Assembly: GCA_002840155.1 (NCBI GenBank)
Contig: PGZH01000009.1
Span: 62,001-126,000, forward strand
Source of the DNA: Gammaproteobacteria bacterium HGW-Gammaproteobacteria-13
GTDB lineage: Bacteria > Pseudomonadota > Gammaproteobacteria > Pseudomonadales > Pseudomonadaceae
Length of the DNA: 64,000 nucleotides
Reading direction: 5' to 3'
Shown: positions 8,532 through 16,906 of the stretch, piece by piece
Position numbering within the stretch: position 1 is the stretch's first letter
Layout of the letters: every line of letters begins with the position of its first letter
Translations under genes and position numbers: made by a program
Notes under the pieces: model-generated
Database searches by the model: none
Told to the model about the DNA's origin: nothing
Seen by the model: only the letters and a program-made list of their open reading frames with translations

Positions 8532-9262
8532 GTCAGCTGTCGGTGGTCTTCAAGCGCGAGCTGGCGAGCTACTTCGCCACGCCGCTGGCCTATGTGTTTA
8601 TCCTGATCTTCCTGGTGCTGTCCGGGGTGTTCACCTTTTACCTGGGCGGTTTCTTCGAGAGCGGCCAGGCCAACCTGGCGCCGTTCTTCAACTTCCACCC
8701 CTGGCTGTATCTGTTCCTGGTGCCGGCGATTGCCATGCGCCTGTGGGCCGAGGAGCGCAAGAGCGGCACCATTGAGTTGCTGATGACCCTGCCGATCACC
8801 CGTTTCGACGCAGTCACTGGCAAGTTTCTCGCCGCCTGGGTGTTTGCCGGTTTGGCGCTGCTGCTGACCTTCCCGATGATCATCACTGTCAACTACCTGG
8901 GTGAGCCGGATAACGGCGCGATCATCACCGGTTACATCGGCAGCTGGCTGCTGGCCGGCGCTTATCTCGCGATTGGTTCGTGCATGTCGGCGTTGGCGAA
9001 GAACCAGGTGATCGCCTTTATCCTGGCGGTGAGCGTGTGCTTCCTGTTTATCGTCAGCGGCTTCCCCATGGTGCTCGACGGTTTCAGTGGCTGGGCGCCG
9101 CAGTGGCTGGTGGATGCCGTGGCTTCGCTGAGCTTCCTGACCCGTTTCGATGCGATCAGCAAGGGCGTGATCGACCTGCGCGACCTGCTGTACTTCCTCA
9201 CCCTGATCGCCGCCTGGTTGGCTGCGACGGCGGTGGTTATCGACCTGAAGAAAGCTGACTGA
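8528..9262 (+). CDS. ABC transporter permease (GldF-like, ABC-2 family)
   Basis: A 244-residue membrane protein with six predicted helices. The N-terminus is a cytoplasmic helix followed by AYVFILIFLVLSGVFTF. After the second helix comes the conserved RLWAEERKSGTIELLMTLPI segment that marks ABC-2 permeases of the GldF/NosY type. The start overlaps the preceding ATPase stop by four bases. It should form the membrane channel with the ATPase and the GldG-like partner downstream. Confidence 0.92.
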   Translation: MSQLSVVFKRELASYFATPLAYVFILIFLVLSGVFTFYLGGFFESGQANLAPFFNFHPWLYLFLVPAIAMRLWAEERKSGTIELLMTLPITRFDAVTGKFLAAWVFAGLALLLTFPMIITVNYLGEPDNGAIITGYIGSWLLAGAYLAIGSCMSALAKNQVIAFILAVSVCFLFIVSGFPMVLDGFSGWAPQWLVDAVASLSFLTRFDAISKGVIDLRDLLYFLTLIAAWLAATAVVIDLKKAD

Positions 9263-9270
9263 GGCCGCCC

Positions 9271-11106
9271 ATGAAAAAGCTGATGGTTTCCAGCGCCGGG
9301 CTCGCACTCATTGCCCTGGCGTTTCTCGCCTTCAACCTGTTCTCCAGCGTCAGCCTTAGCGGCGTGCGTCTGGATCTGACTGAGCAGAAGCTCTACACCC
9401 TCTCCAGCGGCACCGAGCAGATTCTTGCCGAGCTGGACGAGCCGGTGGAGCTGAACTTCTTCTACTCCGACACCGCCACCAAGGACCTGCCGGTACTGCG
9501 CACCTACGCCAAGCGCGTCGAGGAAATGCTCAAGGCCTACCAGCGCGAGACCGGAGACAAACTCAAACTGAAAATCATCGACCCGGCGCCGTTCTCCGAG
9601 GATGAAGACAAGGCCGCCGAATTCGGCCTGCAGGGTATTCCGCTGCAGCAGGGTGGCGACTCGATCTACTTCGGCCTGGCTGGCAAGAACGCCGAAGGCC
9701 AGACCCAGGTGATCCCGTTCTTCGCCCTGGATCAGGAAGAGTTCCTCGAATACGAACTCAGCCGTCTGGTGCAAAGCCTGGCCAAGCCCGAGCGGCCGGT
9801 GGTCGGCGTACTCGCCGGCCTGCAGGTCAACGGCGGCTTCGATATGGCCGCACGCCAGCCGACGCCGGCCTGGATGCTGATCGAGGAAATTCGTCAGCTG
9901 TTCCAGATCGAAAGCCTTAAGCGTGATGTCGACCTGATCCCCGAGAATGTCTCGGTGTTGCTGCTGATTCACCCCAAGCAGCTGCCTGAGCAGACGCTGT
10001 ACGCGATTGACCAGTTCGTGCTGCGCGGCGGCAAGTTGCTGACCTTTGTCGACCCGTTCAGCGAGGCCGATACCCAGGCCGAAATGCCCGGCGAAATGGT
10101 GGTCGACAAGGCCTCCGACCTGCCGGAACTGTTCAAGGCCTGGGGCCTGCGTATGCTGCCGGACCAGGTGCTCGGCGACGGCTCCTACGCCATGTCGGTG
10201 AGCATGGGCCAAGGCCAGCGCCCGGTGCGCCACGCCGCCTGGCTGACGCTGCCCAAGCGTGCTCTGGATGCCGAGGACATCAGCACCGCCTCGCTGGAAA
10301 CCATGACCGTGGCCACCGCCGGCATACTGGAGCCTTTGGAAGGGGCGAAAACCCAGTTCACCCCGCTGATTCGCAGCTCGCAGTACGCCATGCCGTTTGA
10401 TGCCAAACGCTTCGGCATGCTCGCCAACCCGGAAGAGCTGATCCGCGAGCTGCAACCTACGGGCGAGCGCTATACCCTGGCGGCGCGTATCAGCGGCCCG
10501 GCGCAGTCGGCCTTTCCAGAAGGCATCGAAGGGCAGAAGGATGGCCTCAAGCAGGCTGACAATATCAATGTGATCGTCGTCGCCGACACCGACATGCTCA
10601 CCGACCGCATGTGGGTGCAGGTGCAGGACTTCTTCGGCCAGCGTATCCCGCAGCCCTGGGCGGATAACGCCGGTTTTGCGATCAACGCCCTGGACAACCT
10701 GGCCGGCTCCGAAGCGCTGATCAGCGTGCGCTCGCGCGGTCGCTTTACTCGGCCGTTCGAGGTGGTGGACGCCATACAGCGTGAAGCCGAGGTCAAGTTC
10801 CGCGAGAAGGAACAAGCCCTGCAAACGCAGCTGGCCGACACCGAGCAGAAACTGGCCGCCCTGCAGCAGAGCGAGGACCCGAGCAAAGCCCTGGAGCTGA
10901 CGCCGGAGCAGCAGGCGGCGGTGCAGCAGTTTGTGCAGCAGAAACTGGCGATCCGCAAGGAACTGCGCGATGTGCGCTATCAGCTGAATGCCGATATCGA
11001 GGCCCTGGGCAGCACGCTCAAGTTCCTCAATATCGCCCTGGTGCCATTGGTGCTGACCCTCGGCGTGCTGGCGCTGTGGCTGTGGCGTCGCCGCAAGCAA
11101 GGCTGA
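9271..11106 (+). CDS. GldG-family ABC system accessory protein
   Basis: A 611-residue membrane-anchored extracytoplasmic protein. One N-terminal helix (about residues 5-27) is followed by SLSGVRLDLTEQKLYTLSSGT, typical of GldG-family proteins. The long periplasmic part contains PVVGVLAGLQ and a GGKLLTFVDPF segment. A glutamine/glutamate-rich coiled-coil region (about residues 510-575) precedes a C-terminal helix and the positively charged tail WLWRRRKQG. It starts 8 bp after the permease and ends in a strong terminator. Many proteobacterial operons of this type carry a further DUF4340 gene; none is here. Confidence 0.9.
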   Translation: MKKLMVSSAGLALIALAFLAFNLFSSVSLSGVRLDLTEQKLYTLSSGTEQILAELDEPVELNFFYSDTATKDLPVLRTYAKRVEEMLKAYQRETGDKLKLKIIDPAPFSEDEDKAAEFGLQGIPLQQGGDSIYFGLAGKNAEGQTQVIPFFALDQEEFLEYELSRLVQSLAKPERPVVGVLAGLQVNGGFDMAARQPTPAWMLIEEIRQLFQIESLKRDVDLIPENVSVLLLIHPKQLPEQTLYAIDQFVLRGGKLLTFVDPFSEADTQAEMPGEMVVDKASDLPELFKAWGLRMLPDQVLGDGSYAMSVSMGQGQRPVRHAAWLTLPKRALDAEDISTASLETMTVATAGILEPLEGAKTQFTPLIRSSQYAMPFDAKRFGMLANPEELIRELQPTGERYTLAARISGPAQSAFPEGIEGQKDGLKQADNINVIVVADTDMLTDRMWVQVQDFFGQRIPQPWADNAGFAINALDNLAGSEALISVRSRGRFTRPFEVVDAIQREAEVKFREKEQALQTQLADTEQKLAALQQSEDPSKALELTPEQQAAVQQFVQQKLAIRKELRDVRYQLNADIEALGSTLKFLNIALVPLVLTLGVLALWLWRRRKQG

Positions 11107-11121
11107 TCCCGTCTGTACCTG

Positions 11122-11153
11122 CAAAGGGCCGCTTGATGCGGCCCTTTGTTTTT
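11122..11153 (+). terminator. Rho-independent terminator of the Gld-like ABC operon
   Basis: Eleven-base arms CAAAGGGCCGC and GCGGCCCTTTG around TTGAT, followed by five T residues. It begins 16 bases after the stop codon. Confidence 0.93.
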
Positions 11154-11173
11154 GGGGCTTTCGTATGGGCCAT

Positions 11174-11233
11174 GTGGGAGGGGCTTTAGCCGCGCCAAAA
11201 GCATTAAAAGCTCGCCGCTAAAGCGCCTCCCAC
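11174..11233. repeat. REP-like element (GTGGGAGGGGCTTTAGCCGCG)
   Basis: GTGGGAGGGGCTTTAGCCGCG at the left pairs with CGCCGCTAAAGCGCCTCCCAC at the right. The element matches the well-known Pseudomonas REP-type pattern. It is the first of two repeats in the 341 bp gap between the ABC operon and the tautomerase gene. Confidence 0.75.
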
Positions 11234-11252
11234 GGTGTTGCGTCTCTGCCTC

Positions 11253-11299
11253 TGTAGGAGCGGGCCATGCCCGCGATCAACAACAATTCGCGGGCATGA
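11253..11299. repeat. REP-like element (TGTAGGAGCGGGCCATGCCCGCGA)
   Basis: TGTAGGAGCGGGCCATGCCCGCGA is a textbook Pseudomonas REP sequence; a second inverted half, TTCGCGGGCATGA, follows at 11287-11299. The remaining 150 bp up to the tautomerase start contain no other visible gene and should carry its promoter. Confidence 0.75.
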
Positions 11300-11447
11300 A
11301 CTAGGCGTCCCCGCCGCTTGTACGTGCTCATCTGCGGCAAGCCAAAAACCATAAGTCACGCCATAATGCCCCGCGCGCCTATGCGCCAAGCGGATCGCCG
11401 TGACCGATCTAACCAGTCCTGTTGCACCTGTTCTGAGGATTAATTAG

Positions 11448-11636
11448 ATGCCTACCCTCCTGGTCAAAATATTCGAAGGCCGCAGTGATGAGATCAAACG
11501 CGAGTACGCCAAAGCCCTGACCGACGCCTCGACCAAAGTGCTCGGCTGCGATGCCAGCGCGGTTGATGTGATCTTCGAGGAAGTGAAAAAAGGCGACTGG
11601 GCCACCGGTGGCGTGATGTGGTCTGAACGCGACTAA
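11448..11636 (+). CDS. 4-oxalocrotonate tautomerase family protein
   Basis: A 62-residue protein of the normal length for the tautomerase superfamily. Pro2 follows the initiator Met (MPTLLVKIFEGRS) and would be the catalytic N-terminal proline after Met removal. DVIFEEVKKGDWATGG matches the family core. A GAGGATTAATTAG ribosome-binding site precedes the ATG. These enzymes tautomerise enol acids, but no aromatic-degradation genes are adjacent, so the substrate is open. Confidence 0.92.
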   Translation: MPTLLVKIFEGRSDEIKREYAKALTDASTKVLGCDASAVDVIFEEVKKGDWATGGVMWSERD

Positions 11637-11657
11637 ACAGGCTGTTCGCAATCTTGT

Positions 11658-11694
11658 GATGGGTTACGCCGCTGCGCGGCTAACCCATCCTACG
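11658..11694. repeat. Short palindromic repeat (GATGGGTTA ... TAACCCATC)
   Basis: Nine-base perfect arms, GATGGGTTA and TAACCCATC, flank CGCCGCTGCGCGGC, and CTACG continues the right edge. It belongs with the GTAGGGTGGGTTA repeats at 7265-7430. It is 22 bp downstream of the tautomerase stop and could also act as a transcript-stabilising hairpin. Confidence 0.65.
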
Positions 11695-11767
11695 CTGGCC
11701 TTTTCTCTCCGCGAATATCGCTGCATAGCTTGTCCTGTATGGCCTGTAGCCTTTCTGTAAAAAGTGC

Positions 11768-11795
11768 TTTTCAGTCATAAACGCTGTTTTATACT
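11768..11795 (+). promoter_or_regulatory. Candidate sigma-70 promoter of the cold-shock gene
   Basis: TTTTCA (11768-11773) and TATACT (11790-11795) are separated by 16 bp. The expected 5' leader of about 70 bases is consistent with the long untranslated leaders of cold-shock genes. Only the match to consensus supports it. Confidence 0.5.
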
Positions 11796-11871
11796 CGGCC
11801 TGCGGTGATGGCCGGGCACTCGCCTGCAGGCCGCGCCAAACAATAAAAACTGCACGCTGGAGATACAGGTA

Positions 11872-12081
11872 ATGGCTGAGCGCGAGACAGGCACCGTCAA
11901 GTGGTTCAATGATTCCAAGGGCTATGGCTTTATTCAGCGCGAGAGCGGCGCGGACGTGTTCGTGCATTTCCGCGCCATCCGTGGCGAAGGCCATCGCACT
12001 CTGCTCGAAGGGCAGAAGGTCGAGTACACGGTAACCCAGGGGCAGAAGGGCCTGCAGGCTGACGACGTGTCAGCACTCTAG
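11872..12081 (+). CDS. Cold-shock domain protein (CspA family)
   Basis: A 69-residue single-stranded nucleic-acid-binding protein. It has the full cold-shock domain: [17 protein letters not shown] (RNP1, KGYGFI) and DVFVHF (RNP2). [21 protein letters not shown] completes the beta barrel. It would act as an RNA chaperone. GGAGATACAGGTA precedes the ATG, and a strong terminator follows. Which Csp paralogue this is cannot be told from the window. Confidence 0.96.
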   Translation: MAERETGTVKWFNDSKGYGFIQRESGADVFVHFRAIRGEGHRTLLEGQKVEYTVTQGQKGLQADDVSAL

Positions 12082-12096
12082 GCTCCATGCCCCTCT

Positions 12097-12124
12097 AAAA
12101 AAGCCCATCGCTGATGGGCTTTTT
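12097..12124 (+). terminator. Rho-independent terminator of the cold-shock gene
   Basis: AGCCCATC and GATGGGCT arms around GCT, preceded by an A-run and followed by TTTT, so it could work in both directions. Confidence 0.93.
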
Positions 12125-12216
12125 GCTTTCTGCCCTTTGGTCGTTTTCCCCTAGGCAAAAATGCGACAATCGCCGCCTTCCTGCTCTTCCCCTTGACCCC
12201 ATCCCGCGATTACCCG

Positions 12217-15200
12217 ATGACCGACGCCACGCCCGCCGTTGACCAACTGCTGAAAAACCTCGACCAGACCCTGCTGGGTGACCGTCATCGTCTGCGCCGC
12301 CAGTTGCATGAGTTGCGCAAGCAGACGCCGGTGGACGAGGCCAAGCTGGCGCAATGGCTGCAGCGCTTCGAGGCGTCCCGCGCCAAAGTCGAGGCGCGCC
12401 GGCTGAGCGTGCCGCCGATGCGTTACGACGACTCCTTGCCGATTGCCGCCAAGCGCGACGAGATCAAGGCCGCCATCGCTGCGCATCAGGTGGTGGTGAT
12501 TGCCGGGGAAACCGGTTCGGGCAAGACCACTCAGTTGCCGAAGATCTGCCTGGAACTGGGCCGTGGCGTGCACGGTTTGATCGGCCACACCCAGCCCCGG
12601 CGGCTGGCGGCACGTAGCGTGGCGACGCGGGTGGCGGAGGAGATTGGCACGCCGCTGGGTGAGTTGGTTGGCTATCAGGTGCGCTTCGAGGACCAGAGCA
12701 ACGAGCGCAGCCTGATCAAGCTGATGACAGACGGTATTCTGCTGGCGGAAACCCAGCACGACCGTTATCTGGAAAAATACGACACGATCATCGTCGACGA
12801 AGCCCACGAACGCAGCCTGAATATCGACTTCCTGCTGGGCTTTCTGAAAACCCTGCTGGTGCGCCGGCCGGACCTGAAGCTGATCATCACCTCGGCGACC
12901 ATCGACCTGCAGCGTTTCTCTGAGCATTTTGGCGGCGCGCCGATTGTCGAAGTGTCCGGGCGCACCTTCCCGGTGGACACCTGGTACCGGCCGCTGACCG
13001 CTGAGCAGGACGAGGACGGCAACCGCGTCGAGGAAGACCTCTCCGTCGACCAGGCGATTCTCGCCACTCTGGATGAAATCAGCGCCTTCGAGAAGGCCGA
13101 AGGCAAGCGCCCCGGCGACGTGCTGGTGTTCCTGCCTGGCGAGCGCGAGATTCGCGACGCCGCCGAGGTGCTGCGCAAGGCCAACCTGCGCCTGACCGAA
13201 GTGCTGCCGCTGTATGCGCGCCTGACCCCGGCCGAGCAGCAGAAGATTTTCGCGCCCATGGGCGCGCGCAAAATAGTGCTCGCCACCAACGTCGCCGAGA
13301 CCTCGCTGACTGTGCCGGGCATCCGCTATGTGATCGACAGCGGTACGGCGCGCATCAGCCGCTACAGCTACCGCGCCAAGGTGCAGCGTTTGCCCATCGA
13401 AGCTGTGTCCCAGGCCAGCGCCAACCAGCGCAAGGGCCGCTGCGGGCGGGTCGAGCCGGGCATCTGCATTCGTCTGTACAGCGAGGAAGATTTCAACGGC
13501 CGTCCGGCCTTTACCGACCCGGAAATCCTGCGTACCAACCTGGCGGCGGTAATCCTGCAGATGCTCCATCTGCGCCTCGGTGAGATCGACGCCTTCCCCT
13601 TTATCGAGCCGCCGGATGGCAAGGCCATCAGCGACGGTTTCAACCTGTTGCAGGAGCTGTCGGCGGTTAACCGCGAGGGCCAGCTGACGCCGCTGGGTCG
13701 CCAGTTGGCGCGTCTGCCTGTGGACCCACGCCTGGGCCGTATGGTGCTGGAAGGGGCCAAGCAGGGCAGCCTGGAAGAAATCCTGATTATCGCCAGCGCG
13801 CTATCGGTGCAGGATGTGCGCGAGCGTCCGTCCGACCGCCAGCAGGCTGCCGACCAGGCCCACGCGCAGTGGAAGGACGTGGACTCCGACTTCGCCGCGT
13901 TGATCAACCTGTGGCGCGGCTTCGAGCAGCAGCGCCAGGAACTGGGTTCCAGCGCGCTGCGCAGCTGGTGCCGCAAGAACTTCCTTAACTACCTGCGCCT
14001 GCGCGAATGGCGCGACGCCCATCGCCAGCTGGTGCTGATTACCCGTGATCTACAGCTATCGCCAGCTAAGGGCAACGTAGGATGGGTGGAGCGTAGCGAT
14101 ACCCATGCCGGAGCAGATGATGGGTATCGCTCCGCTCAACGCCATCCTACAGGTGACGTCCAGCTATCGGCGGCGCACAAGGCCAAGGAGCTGGCCGAAA
14201 AGGACCAGGCCGCCCAGCGCGCCAAAGGCTACGCCGCCGTGCACAAGGCGATTCTCGCCGGCCTGCTCAGCCAGATCGGCCAGAAGACCGAAGATGGCGA
14301 TTACCTCGGTGCGCGTCAGCGGCGCTTCTGGGTGCACCCATCCTCGGTGATCGGCCGCAAGAAACCCAGCTGGCTGATGGCCGCCGAGCTGGTGGAAACC
14401 ACCAAGCTGTTTGCGCGCATGGTGGCCAAGATCGAGCCGGACTGGATCGAGCCGCTGGCCGGCCATCTGATCAAGAAAAACCACCTGGAACCGCACTGGG
14501 AGAAGAAGCGCGGCCAGGTGGTGGCCTTCGAACAGATCAGCCTCTACGGCCTGATCGTGGTAGGCCGCCGTCCGGTGCATTTCGGCCCCATCGAGCCGGT
14601 GGTCTGCCGCGAGCTGTTTATCCGCGAGGGTCTGGTCGGTGGCGAAATCAACTCGCGCGCCAAGTGCCTGACGGCCAACCGTCAGCTGCTGGAAAAACTC
14701 GACAAGCTGGAAGCCAAGGCGCGCCGGCGCGATATTCTCGCCGACGAGGAAACCCTGTTTGCCTACTACGAGGCGCGCCTGCCGGCGAACATCTATCAGA
14801 GCGCGACCTTCGACAGTTGGTACAAGACTGAGAGCGCGAAGAACCCTCAGCTGCTGCTTATGCGCGAAGAAGACGTGCTAGCCCGTGATGCCAAGGAAGT
14901 CACCGCCGCGCAGTACCCGGACACCCTGCGTCTGGGCGAATTGACCCTGCCGCTCTCTTATCACTTCGAGCCCAATCACCCGCGTGACGGCGTCACCCTG
15001 CGCGTACCCGCGCCGCTGTTGCCGCAGCTGCCGCCGGAACGCCTGGAATGGCTGGTGCCGGGGCTGCTGGAGGCCAAGTGCATGGCCTTGGTACGCGGCC
15101 TGCCCAAGGCGCTACGCAAGAACTTTGTACCGGTGCCGGATTTTGTCGGCGCCGCCCTGGGCAAGATCAGTTTCGCCGCCGGCAGCCTGCCCGAGGCCCT

Positions 15201-16281
15201 GGGTCGCGAGTTGACGCGCATGACCGGTACACGGGTCAGTGACGAGGCTTGGGTCGAGTCTGCGTCCCAGATCGAAAGCCATCTGCGGATGAATATCGAA
15301 GTGGTCGACAACCAGGGCAAACCCCTGGGTGAGGGCCGCGATCTTGCCGAGTTGACCGCGCGTTTCAGCGAAGCCACCCAGGCCGGGTTGGCCCTGCCGA
15401 AAACCGCCAAGAGCCAACAGCCGGTGGAGGCCAAGGCCTTTAGCGAAGTGGCGGCGAAGACACAGCAGCAGGTCGCCGGCCTGTCCATGACGGTTTACCC
15501 GGCGCTGGTGGAGGAGGCGGGCGTGGTCAAGGAAGGGCGCTTCCCGACCCTGGCCGAAGCCGAGTTTCAGCATCGCCGCGCCCTGCAGCGTTTGCTCTTG
15601 CAGCAATTGAGTGAACAGGCCAAGTTTCTGCGCGGCAAGCTACCGGGGCTGACTGAACTGGCGCTGCTGTACCGCGATATGGGCCGGGTCGATGCGCTGG
15701 TCGAAGATATTCTGCTGGCCAGCCTCGACAGCTGCATCCTCGAAGGCAGTGAGCCGCTGCCGCGTGACGGTGCCGGTCTGGCGGCCCTGGCCGAGCGCAA
15801 GCGCGGCGACTGGACTGGCGAGGCCGAACGCCTGGCCAAGCTGACCCTGGAAATTCTCAAGCTGTGGCACGGGCTGCAGAAGCGCTTTAAGGGCAAGATC
15901 GACCTGGCCCAGGCCATGGCGCTCAACGACATCAAGCTGCAGCTGAGCAACCTGGTCTATCCCGGTTTTGTTCGCGAAACCCCGGCGCAGTGGCTTAAGG
16001 AAATCCCCAGGTATTTGAAGGCCATTGAGCAGCGCCTGGACAAGATCGCCGGCCAGGTGCAGCGCGACCGCGTGTGGAGCGGCGAGCTGGCGGGTTACTG
16101 GGAGCAATACCAAGCGCGCCTGGGCAAACACAGCCAGGAAGGCAAACGCGACCCGCAGCTGGTGCTGTACCGCTGGCTGCTGGAGGAATACCGCGTGTCG
16201 CTATTCGCCCAGCAGTTGGGCACCAAGCTGCCGGTATCGGACAAGCGTCTGAGTAAGCAGTGGAGCGTGGTCGAAGGCTAG
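12217..16281 (+). CDS. hrpA: ATP-dependent RNA helicase HrpA
   Basis: A 1354-residue DEAH-box helicase, a little longer than the roughly 1300-residue E. coli protein. Walker A GETGSGKTTQ lies near residues 97-106, the DEAH box in VDEAHERSL at 194-197, SAT follows in ITSATID, and the C-terminal helicase motif is QRKGRCGRVEPG. HA2, OB-fold and a long HrpA-specific C-terminal region follow. E. coli HrpA rescues stalled ribosomes. The ATG at 12217 is preferred over a TTG at 12193. Residues about 613-648 are encoded by an inserted palindromic repeat that keeps the frame open. Confidence 0.96.
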   Translation: MTDATPAVDQLLKNLDQTLLGDRHRLRRQLHELRKQTPVDEAKLAQWLQRFEASRAKVEARRLSVPPMRYDDSLPIAAKRDEIKAAIAAHQVVVIAGETGSGKTTQLPKICLELGRGVHGLIGHTQPRRLAARSVATRVAEEIGTPLGELVGYQVRFEDQSNERSLIKLMTDGILLAETQHDRYLEKYDTIIVDEAHERSLNIDFLLGFLKTLLVRRPDLKLIITSATIDLQRFSEHFGGAPIVEVSGRTFPVDTWYRPLTAEQDEDGNRVEEDLSVDQAILATLDEISAFEKAEGKRPGDVLVFLPGEREIRDAAEVLRKANLRLTEVLPLYARLTPAEQQKIFAPMGARKIVLATNVAETSLTVPGIRYVIDSGTARISRYSYRAKVQRLPIEAVSQASANQRKGRCGRVEPGICIRLYSEEDFNGRPAFTDPEILRTNLAAVILQMLHLRLGEIDAFPFIEPPDGKAISDGFNLLQELSAVNREGQLTPLGRQLARLPVDPRLGRMVLEGAKQGSLEEILIIASALSVQDVRERPSDRQQAADQAHAQWKDVDSDFAALINLWRGFEQQRQELGSSALRSWCRKNFLNYLRLREWRDAHRQLVLITRDLQLSPAKGNVGWVERSDTHAGADDGYRSAQRHPTGDVQLSAAHKAKELAEKDQAAQRAKGYAAVHKAILAGLLSQIGQKTEDGDYLGARQRRFWVHPSSVIGRKKPSWLMAAELVETTKLFARMVAKIEPDWIEPLAGHLIKKNHLEPHWEKKRGQVVAFEQISLYGLIVVGRRPVHFGPIEPVVCRELFIREGLVGGEINSRAKCLTANRQLLEKLDKLEAKARRRDILADEETLFAYYEARLPANIYQSATFDSWYKTESAKNPQLLLMREEDVLARDAKEVTAAQYPDTLRLGELTLPLSYHFEPNHPRDGVTLRVPAPLLPQLPPERLEWLVPGLLEAKCMALVRGLPKALRKNFVPVPDFVGAALGKISFAAGSLPEALGRELTRMTGTRVSDEAWVESASQIESHLRMNIEVVDNQGKPLGEGRDLAELTARFSEATQAGLALPKTAKSQQPVEAKAFSEVAAKTQQQVAGLSMTVYPALVEEAGVVKEGRFPTLAEAEFQHRRALQRLLLQQLSEQAKFLRGKLPGLTELALLYRDMGRVDALVEDILLASLDSCILEGSEPLPRDGAGLAALAERKRGDWTGEAERLAKLTLEILKLWHGLQKRFKGKIDLAQAMALNDIKLQLSNLVYPGFVRETPAQWLKEIPRYLKAIEQRLDKIAGQVQRDRVWSGELAGYWEQYQARLGKHSQEGKRDPQLVLYRWLLEEYRVSLFAQQLGTKLPVSDKRLSKQWSVVEG
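14053..14169. repeat. Palindromic repeat inserted in frame within hrpA
   Basis: GTAGGATGG (14077-14085) and CCATCCTAC (14142-14150) bound a nearly self-complementary unit whose inner arms include GCGATACCCAT and ATGGGTATCGC. CAGCTATCG occurs at 14053-14061 and again at 14161-14169, exactly 108 bp or 36 codons apart, as a direct repeat around the unit. The encoded segment contains VGWVERSDTH, a translation often seen when this repeat family falls in coding sequence. It lies after the helicase core, in a region where HrpA homologues vary. Confidence 0.85.
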
Positions 16282-16327
16282 CAGGTTGTTGAAAACTACC
16301 TGCCGCGCCTACGTTTTCAACGGCCTG
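16281..16327. repeat. Inverted repeat downstream of hrpA
   Basis: GCAGGTTGTTGAAAAC at the left and GTTTTCAACGGCCTGC at the right form arms with nine perfectly paired bases (GTTGAAAAC/GTTTTCAAC) plus outer GCAGG/CCTGC pairing. It lies between the converging hrpA and the small secreted-protein gene. It may serve as a bidirectional transcription end, though there is no T-run. Confidence 0.6.
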
Positions 16328-16337
16328 CTCGCCGTGG

Positions 16338-16682
16338 CTATTCTTCGGTTGCTGCCTGGCAGTCCACCAGGTCATCGTCTTCGATCAGCCAGGTTTCCGA
16401 AGCGCTCACCGTAACGCCCTGTAGTACGCACACATCTTCGTCCTCATCGACCAAGCGGATGTCCCACTCACCTGGGGTGACGCCCGTTAGCGACAGAGTC
16501 ATGCCGGACTCCAGCACGTGTTCGCCGAGGTGATCTTCACCCCAGTTCTCCTCGTCACTGGGTGAGAAATAGAGTTCGTGGATCTCCCAGGACGACTGGT
16601 TCTCCACATCAATGTCCGCCGCATGGGCGGGCAGGCTGAGCAGCAGGGTTAAAACAGCAAGCGCGGTGGGTAGGGTTTGCAT
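16338..16682 (-). CDS. Small secreted acidic protein of unknown function
   Basis: A 114-residue protein with a Sec signal peptide (MQTLPTALAVLTLLLSLPAHA, cleavage after AHA near residue 21). The mature part starts ADIDVENQSSWEIHELYFSP and continues with a run of acidic residues and EENWGEDHLG. The pattern of Asn/Ser, an aromatic-rich strand (HELYFSPS), a W-G-D-L-G segment and a later strand ending in a Cys resembles small periplasmic proteins found widely in proteobacteria. Two cysteines (VCVLQG and VDCQAA) could form a disulfide. No function is assigned. Confidence 0.75.
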   Translation of the reverse strand: MQTLPTALAVLTLLLSLPAHAADIDVENQSSWEIHELYFSPSDEENWGEDHLGEHVLESGMTLSLTGVTPGEWDIRLVDEDEDVCVLQGVTVSASETWLIEDDDLVDCQAATEE

Positions 16683-16906
16683 TGGATGATTCTCCGCGAT
16701 TCAGGTCATGGCCTAACAACCATGGTTGCTGACTGCCGCGGGGTCAAATCGTGGGACGCGCCATCCGTGTTGCTCGAACCCGCAACAGGCTATGCAAACC
16801 CGGCCTTTTCCACGACAAACGCCGTATTTATACGGGTATATGGCTTGCTGGCACGCGGGACTCTGCTGCTAGACTCAGGCCACAGCCCATCGAGCCCGCG
16901 TGAGTG

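Noticed and set aside
8962-11124. A 720-codon open frame on the minus strand opposite the GldG-like gene
   Set aside because: It is a mirror of GC-rich coding sequence on the plus strand, has no signal or domain, and the plus-strand genes there are clear.
12151-13569. A 472-codon minus-strand frame opposite hrpA
   Set aside because: Shadow of the helicase core. It is His/Gln-rich with no recognisable fold or ribosome-binding site.
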